Shown in pieces: positions 35,966 to 45,700 of a DNA stretch of 64,000 nt; position 1 is the stretch's first letter; every line of letters starts with the position of its first letter. The stretch comes from Geobacillus thermocatenulatus. GTDB taxonomy: Bacteria > Bacillota > Bacilli > Bacillales > Anoxybacillaceae. Both the position numbers and the translations under genes were made by a program. The DNA is taken from NCBI RefSeq assembly GCF_002217655.1, contig NZ_NEWK01000002.1:435164-499163 (forward strand). The letters are read 5' to 3'. The notes under the pieces are model-generated. The model saw only the letters and a program-made list of their open reading frames with translations, ran no database searches and was not told the DNA's origin.

Positions 35966-37315
35966 TTAGGCCGTTTCGCTTACTGCCTTTGTCAAATATC
36001 GATGAATCCCGTAAGCTGCTTCCTTCCCTTGCTGCGCTGCCACCACCACCATCGCTTCGCCTTTTCCTCTTTCAAAAATCACATCCCCACAAGCAAACAC
36101 CTTCGGATTCGACGTTTGATAAGTTTCAGGATTCACCTTGACTACGCCATGATCATGCTCTAATCCAAAAGCTTCAATCAATTCGATATGGCGCTCTTGC
36201 CCAATGGCTTTAATGACAACATCAACCGGCATAATAAATTCCGATCCCTCAACCGGAAGAGGGCGGCGGCGGCCATCAGCGTCTGGTTCTCCCAATTCCA
36301 TCCGAACGCATTCAACATGAGTAACCTTGCCCTTACTGTCGCCAATAATCCTTTTGGGTGCTGTTAGCCAGCGAAATTCGACACCATCCTGTTTGGCAAA
36401 CTTATACTCAAATTCATAAGCTGTCATTTCTTCTTTCGTCCGGCGATATAAAATTTTTACATTTTCCGCTCCTAGACGCACCGAACAGGTAGCTGCATCA
36501 ATCGCGGTATTTCCCGCACCTATCACAACTACCCTTTTCCCCGCCAGCCGATCAGTCAACGGTTTTGTTTTCGTCTCTTTAATCAACTCAATGGCATCAT
36601 ATACTCCGTCCAAATCTTCTCCCGGGATTCCTAACTTTGGCACTTTCCCCATGCCAACAGCTAAAACAACAGCATCATAATTTTCTAGGAGCTCGTTTAC
36701 TTCAATATCCTTACCAACCCTTGTATTCGTGCGGATTTGCACGCCTAAGCTTTTGATTTGATTGACTTCCCACAACGAGATATTTTGAGGGAGGCGGAAA
36801 GAAACAATGCCATACGTGTTTAGCCCGCCTGCTTGGTTCTCCGCTTCAAAAATGGTCACTTCATATCCAAGACGAGCTAGTTCTCTGGCCGATGATAATC
36901 CAGCAGGGCCGCCGCCGACAACCGCCACTGTTTTTCCATTTTTTCGTCCCGCTTGGAATAACACTTCTTTATTTCGGATCGCCCAATCGGTCGCATATCG
37001 CTGCAATTTTCCAATCATAATGGGTTTTGTAGAATGATTTAAAACACAAGCCCCTTCACATAATTCCTCTGTCGGACACACTCTTGCACAACTGGCACCA
37101 ACCGGGTTTGACAACATAATGGTTTTCGCTGACCCTTTTACATTCCCAGAAGCAATTTTTTTGATAAAAGCGGGGATATCAATCCCTGTCGGACAAGCCC
37201 GAATACAAGGAGCGTCATAACAGTACAAACATCGATTCGCTTCTTCCATTGCTTCTCGATCTGTCAAGCCAGGCTCTACTTCTTCAAAGTTCTTTTCCAA
37301 ACGTGATTGCTCCAT
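35966..37315 (-). CDS. preT: Dihydropyrimidine dehydrogenase subunit PreT
   Basis: A 449-residue FAD/NAD(P)H and Fe-S subunit, the electron input for PreA. N-terminal CLYCYDAPCIRACPTGIDIP and CARVCPTEELCEGAC bind Fe-S clusters; VAVVGGGPAGLSSARELARL is the FAD loop; RVVVIGAGNTAIDAATCSVR the NAD(P)H loop; VFACGDVIFERGKGEAMVVV closes the FAD domain. It resembles GltD-type proteins, but its position 20 bp before preA identifies it. The start at 37315 is 9 bp after GGAGG; the ATG at 37321 is an alternative. Confidence 0.93.
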   Translation of the reverse strand: MEQSRLEKNFEEVEPGLTDREAMEEANRCLYCYDAPCIRACPTGIDIPAFIKKIASGNVKGSAKTIMLSNPVGASCARVCPTEELCEGACVLNHSTKPIMIGKLQRYATDWAIRNKEVLFQAGRKNGKTVAVVGGGPAGLSSARELARLGYEVTIFEAENQAGGLNTYGIVSFRLPQNISLWEVNQIKSLGVQIRTNTRVGKDIEVNELLENYDAVVLAVGMGKVPKLGIPGEDLDGVYDAIELIKETKTKPLTDRLAGKRVVVIGAGNTAIDAATCSVRLGAENVKILYRRTKEEMTAYEFEYKFAKQDGVEFRWLTAPKRIIGDSKGKVTHVECVRMELGEPDADGRRRPLPVEGSEFIMPVDVVIKAIGQERHIELIEAFGLEHDHGVVKVNPETYQTSNPKVFACGDVIFERGKGEAMVVVAAQQGKEAAYGIHRYLTKAVSETA

Positions 37316-37390
37316 CTCCATCCCCCTCCACGAGTCATTTTTAAAGAAAGGGAATAGAGTCATTTCCCTCCCCCCCTTTCTCGTTGCTTT

Positions 37391-38281
37391 CTATGGAAGT
37401 AAAGCCGTCATTTCACTATAGGTTTCCGGACGACGATCACGGTAAAATTGCCAAGTATCGCGCACTTCCCGAATCATCTTCTTATTCATGACGCCAATCA
37501 CCACTTCATCTTGATCACGGCTGCCCATGGCCACAAAGTTCCCTCTAGGATCAACCAAGTAAGACTGCCCATAAAACTCTCCCATGTTCCACGGTGCTTC
37601 ATATCCAACCCGATTGATGGCAGCCACGTAATAGCCATTGGCAACGGCATGAGCCGGTTGTTCCAGTTTCCATAAATATTCGGAGAGACCTGCTACCGTA
37701 GCGGATGGATTGAACACAATTTCAGCGCCTTTTAGTCCCAAAATTCGCGCTCCCTCTGGGAAATGACGGTCATAACAAATATAAACGCCGATCTTAGCAA
37801 ATGCGGTATCAAATACCGGATAGCCTAAATTTCCAGGCTTAAAATAAAATTTTTCCCAAAATCCACAGCCCTCGTTTCCTACCCCGACATGCGGAATATG
37901 CTGTTTGCGATACTTTCCTAAGTAGGTTCCATCGGCATCAATGACAGCTGCCGTATTATAGTAAGTAGCAATTCCTTCCCTTTCATAAATCGGTAGAACG
38001 ATCACTACCCCCAGCTGTTTTGCTATTTCCTGAAACATTTTGGTCGTCGGACCATTTGGAATTTCTTCCGCCGCCTCATACCATTTTGTGTTTTGCTCGG
38101 CGCAGAAATACGGGCCATAGAAAATCTCTTGCAAACAGATGATTTGTGCTCCCCGATCTTTTGCCTCCTTGACAATCTTGACGTGCTTTTCAATCGCCTT
38201 TTCCTTATGAACCTCGACCGGCTCGTCCCCATGCACATTATGAGAAGCTTGGATCAAACCAATGGTCACTTGATCAGCCAT
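37391..38281 (-). CDS. pydC: Beta-ureidopropionase / N-carbamoyl-beta-alanine amidohydrolase (nitrilase superfamily)
   Basis: A 296-residue carbon-nitrogen hydrolase giving beta-alanine, CO2 and ammonia from N-carbamoyl-beta-alanine. The catalytic triad is visible: Glu in AQIICLQEIFYGPYFCAEQN, Lys in LGKYRKQHIPHVG, Cys in IGVYICYDRHFPEGARILGL. Cluster context (preT, preA, hydA downstream) sets the substrate. AAAAAGGAG precedes the ATG. First gene of the catabolic operon, divergent from the permease. Confidence 0.92.
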   Translation of the reverse strand: MADQVTIGLIQASHNVHGDEPVEVHKEKAIEKHVKIVKEAKDRGAQIICLQEIFYGPYFCAEQNTKWYEAAEEIPNGPTTKMFQEIAKQLGVVIVLPIYEREGIATYYNTAAVIDADGTYLGKYRKQHIPHVGVGNEGCGFWEKFYFKPGNLGYPVFDTAFAKIGVYICYDRHFPEGARILGLKGAEIVFNPSATVAGLSEYLWKLEQPAHAVANGYYVAAINRVGYEAPWNMGEFYGQSYLVDPRGNFVAMGSRDQDEVVIGVMNKKMIREVRDTWQFYRDRRPETYSEMTALLP

Positions 38282-38759
38282 GCTCCAATCACTCCTTTTT
38301 CATTTTATCTGGTTTCACAATTAGGCTGAACTTTAAGAATATTCTACATAGTAAATCACCAGCTTTTCATTATACACTTTGTTAAATAATAGAAAACATT
38401 GATTGTTCACTATGTAAATTCCAGCGAAATAAATATACAGCTAGACGAAGTTGCTCCCTAGAAGGGTGGTGATTTAGTGAAAAAACCACGAAAAACATCG
38501 TTTTCTCAAGTTGAGAAACCTTTTAAAACCAGGCCTTCTCTCGCGCCCCAAAACACTGATTAAGCGAAAGTCACCGTTTTTCACCGGCCTTCTAGGATTG
38601 AGAACATCAAAATGTGAGGAATAGTTACACATTTTACATAATGAATAGATTTCTCTTTTTCTTATTTGACAAATCGTATAATGAAAAATTTACATAGTAT
38701 AGATAGAATTTTCTTAAATTTCTATTTTATACACTGGATTTTAAAAAAGGGGGATATGA
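38282..38759. other. 478-bp divergent control region, pydC / nucleobase permease
   Basis: No gene is seen. The region is AT-rich and holds three copies of TACATAGT or its complement: 38345-38352, 38409-38416 and 38691-38698. A TTGACA (38666-38671 region) lies upstream of the permease without an ideal -10. It also contains GTCACCGTTTTTCACC (38570-38585), repeated at 12097-12112, and TTTTCTCAAGTTGAGAAA near 38502. Confidence 0.45.
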
Positions 38760-40268
38760 ATGAAAACACAAATTGAACACAATGGGATTGTGGTCTTGAC
38801 GGAGGAAGCCGCACAAGAAGTCAGTGGAAGTCCTTTATGGAATGATGACTTGCGTCCGACAACAAGGCAAGAACATTCATGGAAAGGAATCAATTTTGCT
38901 ACATTGTGGATTGGAATGTGTTTATGCATTCCTTCATACACCATGGCCAGCGGCATGATTGCTTTAGGAATGAACTGGTGGCAAGCTGTTGGTACCATTT
39001 TTCTGGGAAACGTGATCGTCCTTATTCCGATTTTATTAAACTCTCATGCAGGAACAAAATTCGGGATTCCTTATCCTGTGTTTGCCCGGCTTTGGTTTGG
39101 AGATAAAGGCGCCCATATTCCCACTTTAGCCCGGGCCCTTGTAGCAGCCGGATGGTTTGGAATCAATACGTGGATCGGAACAGAAGCCATTGACACATTA
39201 CTCATGGCATCATTCTCTTCGTGGGGGAATTTACCGGGACATACAGCCATTGTATTTGCATTATTTTGGATCTTAAATATCAGCGTTGCTTATAGAGGTC
39301 CAGAAGGCATCAAAAAGCTAAGCGCAGTGGCTGCACCTGTTGTCGGGATTTCTTCCATCATTTTGCTCATTTGGGCATTTACGAACGCCGGAGGATGGGG
39401 ACCGATTTTAGAGACTCCTTCTAAGTTCGAAACAACCGGTGAATTTTTGAAAGTCTTTTTCCCTTCTTTAACTGGCGTCATCGGCTTTTGGGCCACATTG
39501 GCATTAAACATCCCTGATTTTTGCCGATACGCACAGAGTCAGAAATCACAAATGGTCGCCCAAAGTTTATCCTTGCCTATTACAATGACTGTTTTTTCAT
39601 TTATCGGAATCGCCGTAACTTCAGCAACCATTGTGATTTTTGGTCAAGCCATTTGGGATCCCGTGCAGCTGTTAGCTAAATTTCCCACATTTGTCATTCT
39701 ATTAGGGACTATTATTATTGTCATCTCTTCTGTAACTATTAATGTGGGCGCCAACGTGGTTGCCCCTGCCCGAGCGATCGAAAATTTATATCCGAAGCGA
39801 ATTACATTTGGAATTGGCGCGATTATCACAGGACTATTCGCTATTTTATTGCAGCCATGGTATATTATGTCCAATTTTGGAAATTATATATTCGGCTGGC
39901 TTGGCACATACGCCGCTTTGCTTGGACCCATTGACGGCATTGCTATTGCGGACTATTGGCTCGTTCGCCGAAGACAGTTGCACTTAAAAGAACTGTATAA
40001 ACCGAATGGCCGTTACAATTATGCAAATGGGTTTAACAAAAACGGAGTGTACGCACTGATTGTGGGAGTCGTTATTCCTGTACTTGGTTTATTCATACCA
40101 CCACTTCGTTTTCTTTGGGACAACGCGTGGACATTTGGATTGTTCATTGCAATTGGTGTCTACACCTACTTAATGAAAAACGACCAAAGCGTATTAAAGG
40201 AAGGCGAGTATGAACAAATCACCCTTTTCGATTCAAAACATAACAGTCCGACAGAAATCGCAAAATAA
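38760..40268 (+). CDS. NCS1-family nucleobase (uracil/allantoin-type) permease
   Basis: A 502-residue protein with twelve membrane helices. NDDLRPTTRQEHSWKGINFA, LIPILLNSHAGTKFGIPYPV, ARALVAAGWFGINTWIGTEA, FWATLALNIPDFCRYAQSQK and LGPIDGIAIADYWLVRRRQL are NCS1 landmarks. It is divergently transcribed from the pyrimidine degradation operon, so uracil, thymine, or dihydropyrimidines/hydantoins are likely substrates. GGGGGA precedes the ATG. AT-rich like the cluster. Confidence 0.9.
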   Translation: MKTQIEHNGIVVLTEEAAQEVSGSPLWNDDLRPTTRQEHSWKGINFATLWIGMCLCIPSYTMASGMIALGMNWWQAVGTIFLGNVIVLIPILLNSHAGTKFGIPYPVFARLWFGDKGAHIPTLARALVAAGWFGINTWIGTEAIDTLLMASFSSWGNLPGHTAIVFALFWILNISVAYRGPEGIKKLSAVAAPVVGISSIILLIWAFTNAGGWGPILETPSKFETTGEFLKVFFPSLTGVIGFWATLALNIPDFCRYAQSQKSQMVAQSLSLPITMTVFSFIGIAVTSATIVIFGQAIWDPVQLLAKFPTFVILLGTIIIVISSVTINVGANVVAPARAIENLYPKRITFGIGAIITGLFAILLQPWYIMSNFGNYIFGWLGTYAALLGPIDGIAIADYWLVRRRQLHLKELYKPNGRYNYANGFNKNGVYALIVGVVIPVLGLFIPPLRFLWDNAWTFGLFIAIGVYTYLMKNDQSVLKEGEYEQITLFDSKHNSPTEIAK

Positions 40269-40340
40269 TGAATCATTTACACCTGAACAGCCTATCGATG
40301 ACGAAGGCAAAGCAGTGTCACTGGTTAAACGTTGACATCA

Positions 40341-40354
40341 CCCTCCCACGAGGG
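40341..40354 (+). terminator. Terminator of the permease gene
   Basis: CCCTC (40341-40345) and GAGGG (40350-40354) with a 4-nt loop are followed by CGCTTTCTTTTT. Confidence 0.6.
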
Positions 40355-40530
40355 CGCTTTCTTTTTGCAGGAAGCTGCTATTTTCCCTTATCAATCCTGC
40401 ACCCAACCTTATCTACGCTTGGCATGCAAACATGACAACTTTTCGAACTTTCCACGGCATATATTATATCGACAACGACTACGTTGTATACTGACATTGA
40501 GAATAATTTCACAAACCAGGAGGCCTAAAC

Positions 40531-40842
40531 ATGATCGTCCACGAACTGACGGACATCGAACATCTATTCACTGAACAATTGCAAGAAGGCTACTATGTCA
40601 TCCGCGAAACGTACCAAAACGTACTCGTTGAGCCAGAAGACGGCGACATCGTCCGGCAAGTGGACGCTGGAACGGAAGAGGTGGTCACCATCATATTTGA
40701 TCCCGGTGACGAATACTCCCTCATTTGCCTTGACACCTACACGTTCGCCGACGGCATTCCGTCCTTGGCGGAGCTTAAAGAAACGATTGCTGCGGAGTAC
40801 GACGTCTTTGTCAACGACCGTTGGGCTGCGGCGTCATTGTAA
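40531..40842 (+). CDS. Acidic hypothetical protein
   Basis: A 103-residue protein starting MIVHELTDIEHLFTEQLQEG. It is strongly acidic, with no cysteines except one (SLICLDTY), no membrane segment and no recognised family. AGGAGG lies 7 bp upstream of the ATG. A small inverted repeat ACAACG/CGTTGT (40472-40487) lies 44 bp upstream. It sits between the pyrimidine cluster and the methyltransferase, as its own transcription unit. Confidence 0.6.
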   Translation: MIVHELTDIEHLFTEQLQEGYYVIRETYQNVLVEPEDGDIVRQVDAGTEEVVTIIFDPGDEYSLICLDTYTFADGIPSLAELKETIAAEYDVFVNDRWAAASL

Positions 40843-40930
40843 AAAGCGCCTGAAACGACGGACATCAGGGACTCGGAACATAGACGCAACGCCTGTTTTA
40901 CCAAAGCGCTTTTCATCAGCCGAATCGAAA

Positions 40931-40961
40931 AGCAGCCCGTCCGCCTAGCGAGCGGGCTGCT
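40931..40961 (-). terminator. Terminator overlapping the methyltransferase stop
   Basis: AGCAGCCCG (40931-40939) and CGGGCTGCT (40953-40961) form a 9-bp stem, extended by AATCGAA/TCGATT on the outside; TTTTCG follows on the minus strand. Confidence 0.65.
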
Positions 40962-42378
40962 TCGATTTCTTCTCGAGCCGAAACACGCGGAAGCCAATAT
41001 CAAGCTCCGTCTTCCCCGTTTCACGGACGATTTTCTCTCCCGCGCGGTGAATGCGCTCGCGGCCGATGTCGCAAATCGTTCGAAACCCCGCCCGATACGC
41101 CGCTGACGTTTCTGCAAGCGGCTCGGGAAGCTGCACCATGAGAAACGACCGCCGACCGCCGTCTTCAGCGTTTTGCTGCATGACGGCATGGGCTGTTGTC
41201 GCCGAACCGGAAAAAAAGTCGAGGATGAGGTCGTCATCCCTCGTGGTCAGCGCCACCATGCGCTGAATGAGCTTCACCGGCTTCGGGTAATCCATCACCG
41301 CCAGCCCGCCGAACAGCTCCTTTAACTCTTTTTTCGCCTCCTGCGAATGGGACACCTCATCATGCGTCCAAATCGTAAGCGGCGTCACCGTCGGCTTCAC
41401 TTCGCTTAAAAACCGCTTCAGGCGCGGCACCCCGTTGCCGTCTTTGCCAAACCAAATGCGGTTGTCCGCCGCCAGCTCGGCGAAGCGCTCCTTTGTCACC
41501 CGCCAACAATACCCATGGGGCGGCGAAACAATCCGGCCGCCTGGCGTCACGATGTCATAAATTTTTTCCGGAATCGGCGGACCGACCGACAAATCGCCCG
41601 ACGTCCACGGCCCGCGCGGGTCGTTGTCCGGATTGGCATACCGCCCGTCCGCTTCCGGATGGCGCGGCAAGCCGTACCAAGCGAGGCGGTCAATGTTTTT
41701 CGCATAACATAAAATGAAATCATGGTTGCGCGAAGCGAACTTGTTCATGTTCACAGGCGAAAACGCCCGCTGCCAAATGAACGTGGCGACAAAATTCCGC
41801 TCGCCAAACAGTTCATCGCACATCTTTTTCAAATTCGCCTGTTCTGTATCATCAATGGAAATAAACATCGCCCCTGTCTCCGCCAACAGCTCCCGCGCTA
41901 CCAAAAGGCGCGGGTACATCATGTTGAGCCAGCCGGCATGAGCGCGCGCTTCCTCTATATCCTTCCTACGAGCTGGCGCGCTCTTCTTTTGGCGCCAATG
42001 GTCTTTATACGTCAGCACTTTCCCGGTGTTGTACGGCGGGTCGATGTAAATCATTTGAACGGCCCCTGCATGCGACGTCCGCAGCAGCTTTAATACTTCT
42101 AAATTGTCCCCTTCAATATACCAATTGTTTGTTGTCTCCCACTGCTTGCTCGCTGTCCGGTCGGGCCGCAGCCCCCCGGACGCAGGTGTTTCGGCGAGCC
42201 GCCTGGCCTCTGCCTTCCCCGGCCACATGAACGCATACGTTTCCTCTCCTCTATCACCAAGCTCTTCCCGCAGCAGCTTCCAATCTAGGCCCCCCTCTAC
42301 CACCGCTTTAGGAAAAAGCTTTTTGATCGCCTCCAATCTGGCATCCGACACCGGTCTTCTCCCGCCGGCATTTGCCAT
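40945..42378 (-). CDS. Type III Mod-like site-specific DNA-methyltransferase
   Basis: A 477-residue adenine-type methyltransferase of the beta arrangement: motif IV DPPYNTG near residue 115 comes before motif I DFFSGSATTAHAVM near residue 388, with a long target-recognition stretch between. NNWYIEGDNLEVLKLLRTSH precedes motif IV, as in type III Mod and related enzymes. Mod proteins are usually 550-650 residues, so this one is short. No Res helicase-endonuclease adjoins; the next gene upstream is the nuclease-helicase at 42713. ATG at 42378 follows GAGAGGGGG by 6 bp. Confidence 0.88.
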   Translation of the reverse strand: MANAGGRRPVSDARLEAIKKLFPKAVVEGGLDWKLLREELGDRGEETYAFMWPGKAEARRLAETPASGGLRPDRTASKQWETTNNWYIEGDNLEVLKLLRTSHAGAVQMIYIDPPYNTGKVLTYKDHWRQKKSAPARRKDIEEARAHAGWLNMMYPRLLVARELLAETGAMFISIDDTEQANLKKMCDELFGERNFVATFIWQRAFSPVNMNKFASRNHDFILCYAKNIDRLAWYGLPRHPEADGRYANPDNDPRGPWTSGDLSVGPPIPEKIYDIVTPGGRIVSPPHGYCWRVTKERFAELAADNRIWFGKDGNGVPRLKRFLSEVKPTVTPLTIWTHDEVSHSQEAKKELKELFGGLAVMDYPKPVKLIQRMVALTTRDDDLILDFFSGSATTAHAVMQQNAEDGGRRSFLMVQLPEPLAETSAAYRAGFRTICDIGRERIHRAGEKIVRETGKTELDIGFRVFRLEKKSKQPAR

Positions 42379-42712
42379 GGCACGCCCCCTCTCTTCCCGC
42401 GCATTCTCAGCGCAGTGTTTCTTATCGACGAATCTTATTTCCATTATTTCGCCATGGCTCGGCGGTTTCCTTCCTTCATTTTCTTATCAACGATTCACCG
42501 TTCGTACATCAATCCCCATTCCGTCCCCCATGCCCTCCCTCCTCCGGCACAGAAAACAAAACGAGCCAACAAACGGAGAAGGCGGCATGGCGGATAGGGA
42601 CTGCTTATGCGGTTTTTGAGCAAGAAAATAGGGGATTCTCGGATGCATCAAAGAATTTCTCAAGTTGAACAGCGCCTTGATTCATCCTTTTTTCCTGTCA
42701 AACTCAGCAGCT
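42379..42712. other. 334-bp gap between nuclease-helicase and methyltransferase
   Basis: No gene supported. It contains TTTCTCAAGTTGA near 42655-42667, shared with 38502-38514. No clear terminator was seen after the nuclease-helicase stop, so read-through into the methyltransferase gene is possible. Confidence 0.35.
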
Positions 42713-45700
42713 TCATAGAGTGTCCATCTTTTCCATCTTCGGACGACTGACTCGGTACATTTGCAGCGCAACACCGTCGACCATAAACGTTTGCGCTTCC
42801 CCATGACGTAAAGCGTACTGCTCAAGCCCAACCATAAAGTTGACTCCTTCACGGTATTCCTCGTTGCCGATCACCTGAAGCGGCGGCGACATGAGTTGGC
42901 GCGAGAGGAAGAGGATCGCCTTTTTCCGCGCCCGCGTGAGCGAAACGTTGAGGCGGTTCAAACTATAGATGAACTCCCCTTCCATCACAGCCAGTTCCGG
43001 ATCGGCGACGCCGTAGCTGATGATCGCCGCATCCACTTCTTGCCCTTGCATTTTATCAACCGTATCGACGAAAAACGGCGGACGCAGTCCTTGGTGTTCA
43101 AGCTCACGGCGAATGGCGCGGATTTGCGCCCGATGAGGCGAAATGATAAACAGCCCGCGGCGCCAAAACGCTTGGTCGCCTTCTGATGAGTCATCGTACC
43201 GTTTCCCCTCGCTGTCGAGAAGCCGTTCCCGCAACACCTTCGCGATGCTCGCCACCCAGCGCGCCTCCGCCTCGTTTTCTTGCGCACCGTATACACCGTC
43301 ATACGTGCAGACGACAAGCGGATAGTCAGGGTCGATCGCCGCTTCGATCCACCCATCGGCCCGGGGCGCAGGGGCGAGCGTCAACGTTTGTTCGGCAATC
43401 TGGCGGGTGAACGCGGTATACTGGGAGCTGTAAATCCGCTCGGCCGGGTAGCGGCAAAGCGCCTCGTTCATGCGGAAATTGTCCGTCAGTTGGCGGGTAT
43501 ACCGCTTCTCCACATCCGCGTCAAACAGCAGGCGGAAAATCGAGTCGAACAGGTGCGGCTCCCCTTCCGCGGCCGCATACGTTCCTTGAATGATTGGCGG
43601 CAGCTGGAAATGGTCGCCGACGATAAGCAGCCTGCCTGCTTTTTTGACATGGCGCAACGCCAACAGTGAATCGGCCACGCGGATTTGCGACGCCTCATCC
43701 AGAATGACGACGTCAAACTCTTCTAAACAGCCTTTTTCATACGCCCTTTGAATGCCGTACAGCGTGGCGCCAAGCACCCGATGCCCGCCGTTGCCCAGCC
43801 ATCGGGGAAGGTCACGGTCCGCCACCTCGGCGATTCCTTTGGCGTTTTCCGTCTGAATCTCACCAAGTTTCGCGATATGGACGCTGCGCCGCGGCGCAAG
43901 CTCCTGAATTTTGCGCAGAACGTTTTCGATCGCCGCATGGGTGAAACCCGAAACAAGAATGGCAAGCCTGCGCCCATGCTTTTCGTAAATCGTCATAAGC
44001 AGCCGAAGAGCGACGGCAATAAAATGCGTTTTCCCGGTGCCAGGCGGCCCCCAGACGAGCGTCAACGTATGGCGGAGAAAGTGGAGAAACGCCTGACGCT
44101 GGCTTTTCGTCAGCCCGCTTTGGCGGAGAAGCGCCTTGACTTCCTCTGCATCCCAGTTGGGACGAAACGTTTTCCGATAGCGAATCGGATCGCGAATCAA
44201 GTCCAAGATGCGATGATTGTCCTGATCCAACTGTTGCAACGCCTGCAAGACGCGCGGGGTGGTAAAATCCGCATGCCGAAGCGACAGCCAATACTCCTCT
44301 CCTTCCACAAGCGGGAACCGATCGAGCCATTTGGGCAACTCAAGCTCGAGTTCAGCTGCCTTGCCATCATCTTCGATGGCGCGAATGCGGGTAAAGTACA
44401 AATTAACCCGTTGGGGCGTCTTCCATTCACTGGCGTACTTATGATCAGGAAACGTCTGTTGCGCCTTTTCCCCTTCCTCATTGCACTCCGTCAAAAGCCA
44501 GCTCGCCTTCTGGTCGATCGTTTCAAGCGCCTGGCGGTTGTTCAATCGGAACCGATCGCCGCCAAGGTACGTGACATGAAGCGTCACTCCGTTCTCAAGC
44601 CGCTCCGAAAGCGGAAGCAGGCGCTTTTGGCGAATATCCAAGCAGTTTAATAGCGCCTCGTAGCGCGCCATAAACGCCAGCTTGGACACAAGCGGATCAT
44701 GGTAATCAGCCGAATGAGGAAACGCAAATTTTTCCGGCCAGACAATAAGCGGCGAAGGATGGACGCTCTCGGCCCACGCACGGATGCCTTGAATGATGCT
44801 GTGAGCGGCCCAAAGGCGGCGGCTCAGCTCCTTCTCGACCGCTTGTCGTGTTTCCATGTCCCCTGTTTGCCAGGCATCATGCAGCACATCCAGTTTCATG
44901 GCGTTGGTCAAGCGGAACGAAAAGCGCTCGCTCGCCGAGTACAGAAACGGCGAATCATGGTAGGCCGCAATGTATCGCGACAAGTCTTCAAGACGGTACG
45001 CAACATGCGTCGGCAAGGCGAACAGCTGGCTCACGGCCGTTGTCAGCACAACGACAGGAAGCGGAACGATTTCATCTGGATGATCACTGGCGCTTGATAG
45101 CACGCTGCTATGGAAATACGACAGCAGCCGAACCGCTTTTTCATTATATTCTGGATCGAACAAAAGCGCTTGAAGCAACTGCTGCACATTGTCCCATTCA
45201 TAGTTGTCGGCGACATACGCCTGCACCGATTTTTGCGCCCGCCATTCTCGCGCCCGGTTGTAATCGTGCACCGTCTGAAGCAGGCGGTCCAGCGTATCGG
45301 CAAACGTTCGGCCGACCGCGTCGCATTCTTCCAGAGAACCAGCAATAACATGATGCATTTCCGATCCCGTTCCAAACACATCTGTTCCACCAACACGGTA
45401 TAGCGACGCTGCCGCGATTTTGTCCGTCAACGGATCGCGTTGCGCGGCGAGAATCAGACGGATGTCTTCCCATATCGGCATATGCGTCACCGCCCGGTCA
45501 TACGGAACGACCTTTTCCTCCGCAATCGCCTCAAGCTGCGCTTCAAGCCGCCTAAGTTGACGCGCCAATCCAGCGTTTTGTTTTAGGACGTGTCTCGTTT
45601 CTTGACGCTCAAGAAGTTGGCGAAACTCTCCGATCGTCTCAGGCAGCTGCCGCTCGCGAATAAAGCGGGACGCATGGCTTGATAAATACGGAATGAGGGA

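Noticed and set aside
35966-37315. preT as a second glutamate synthase small subunit
   Set aside because: The fold is shared, but gene order preT-preA-hydA and the lack of another large subunit identify PreT.
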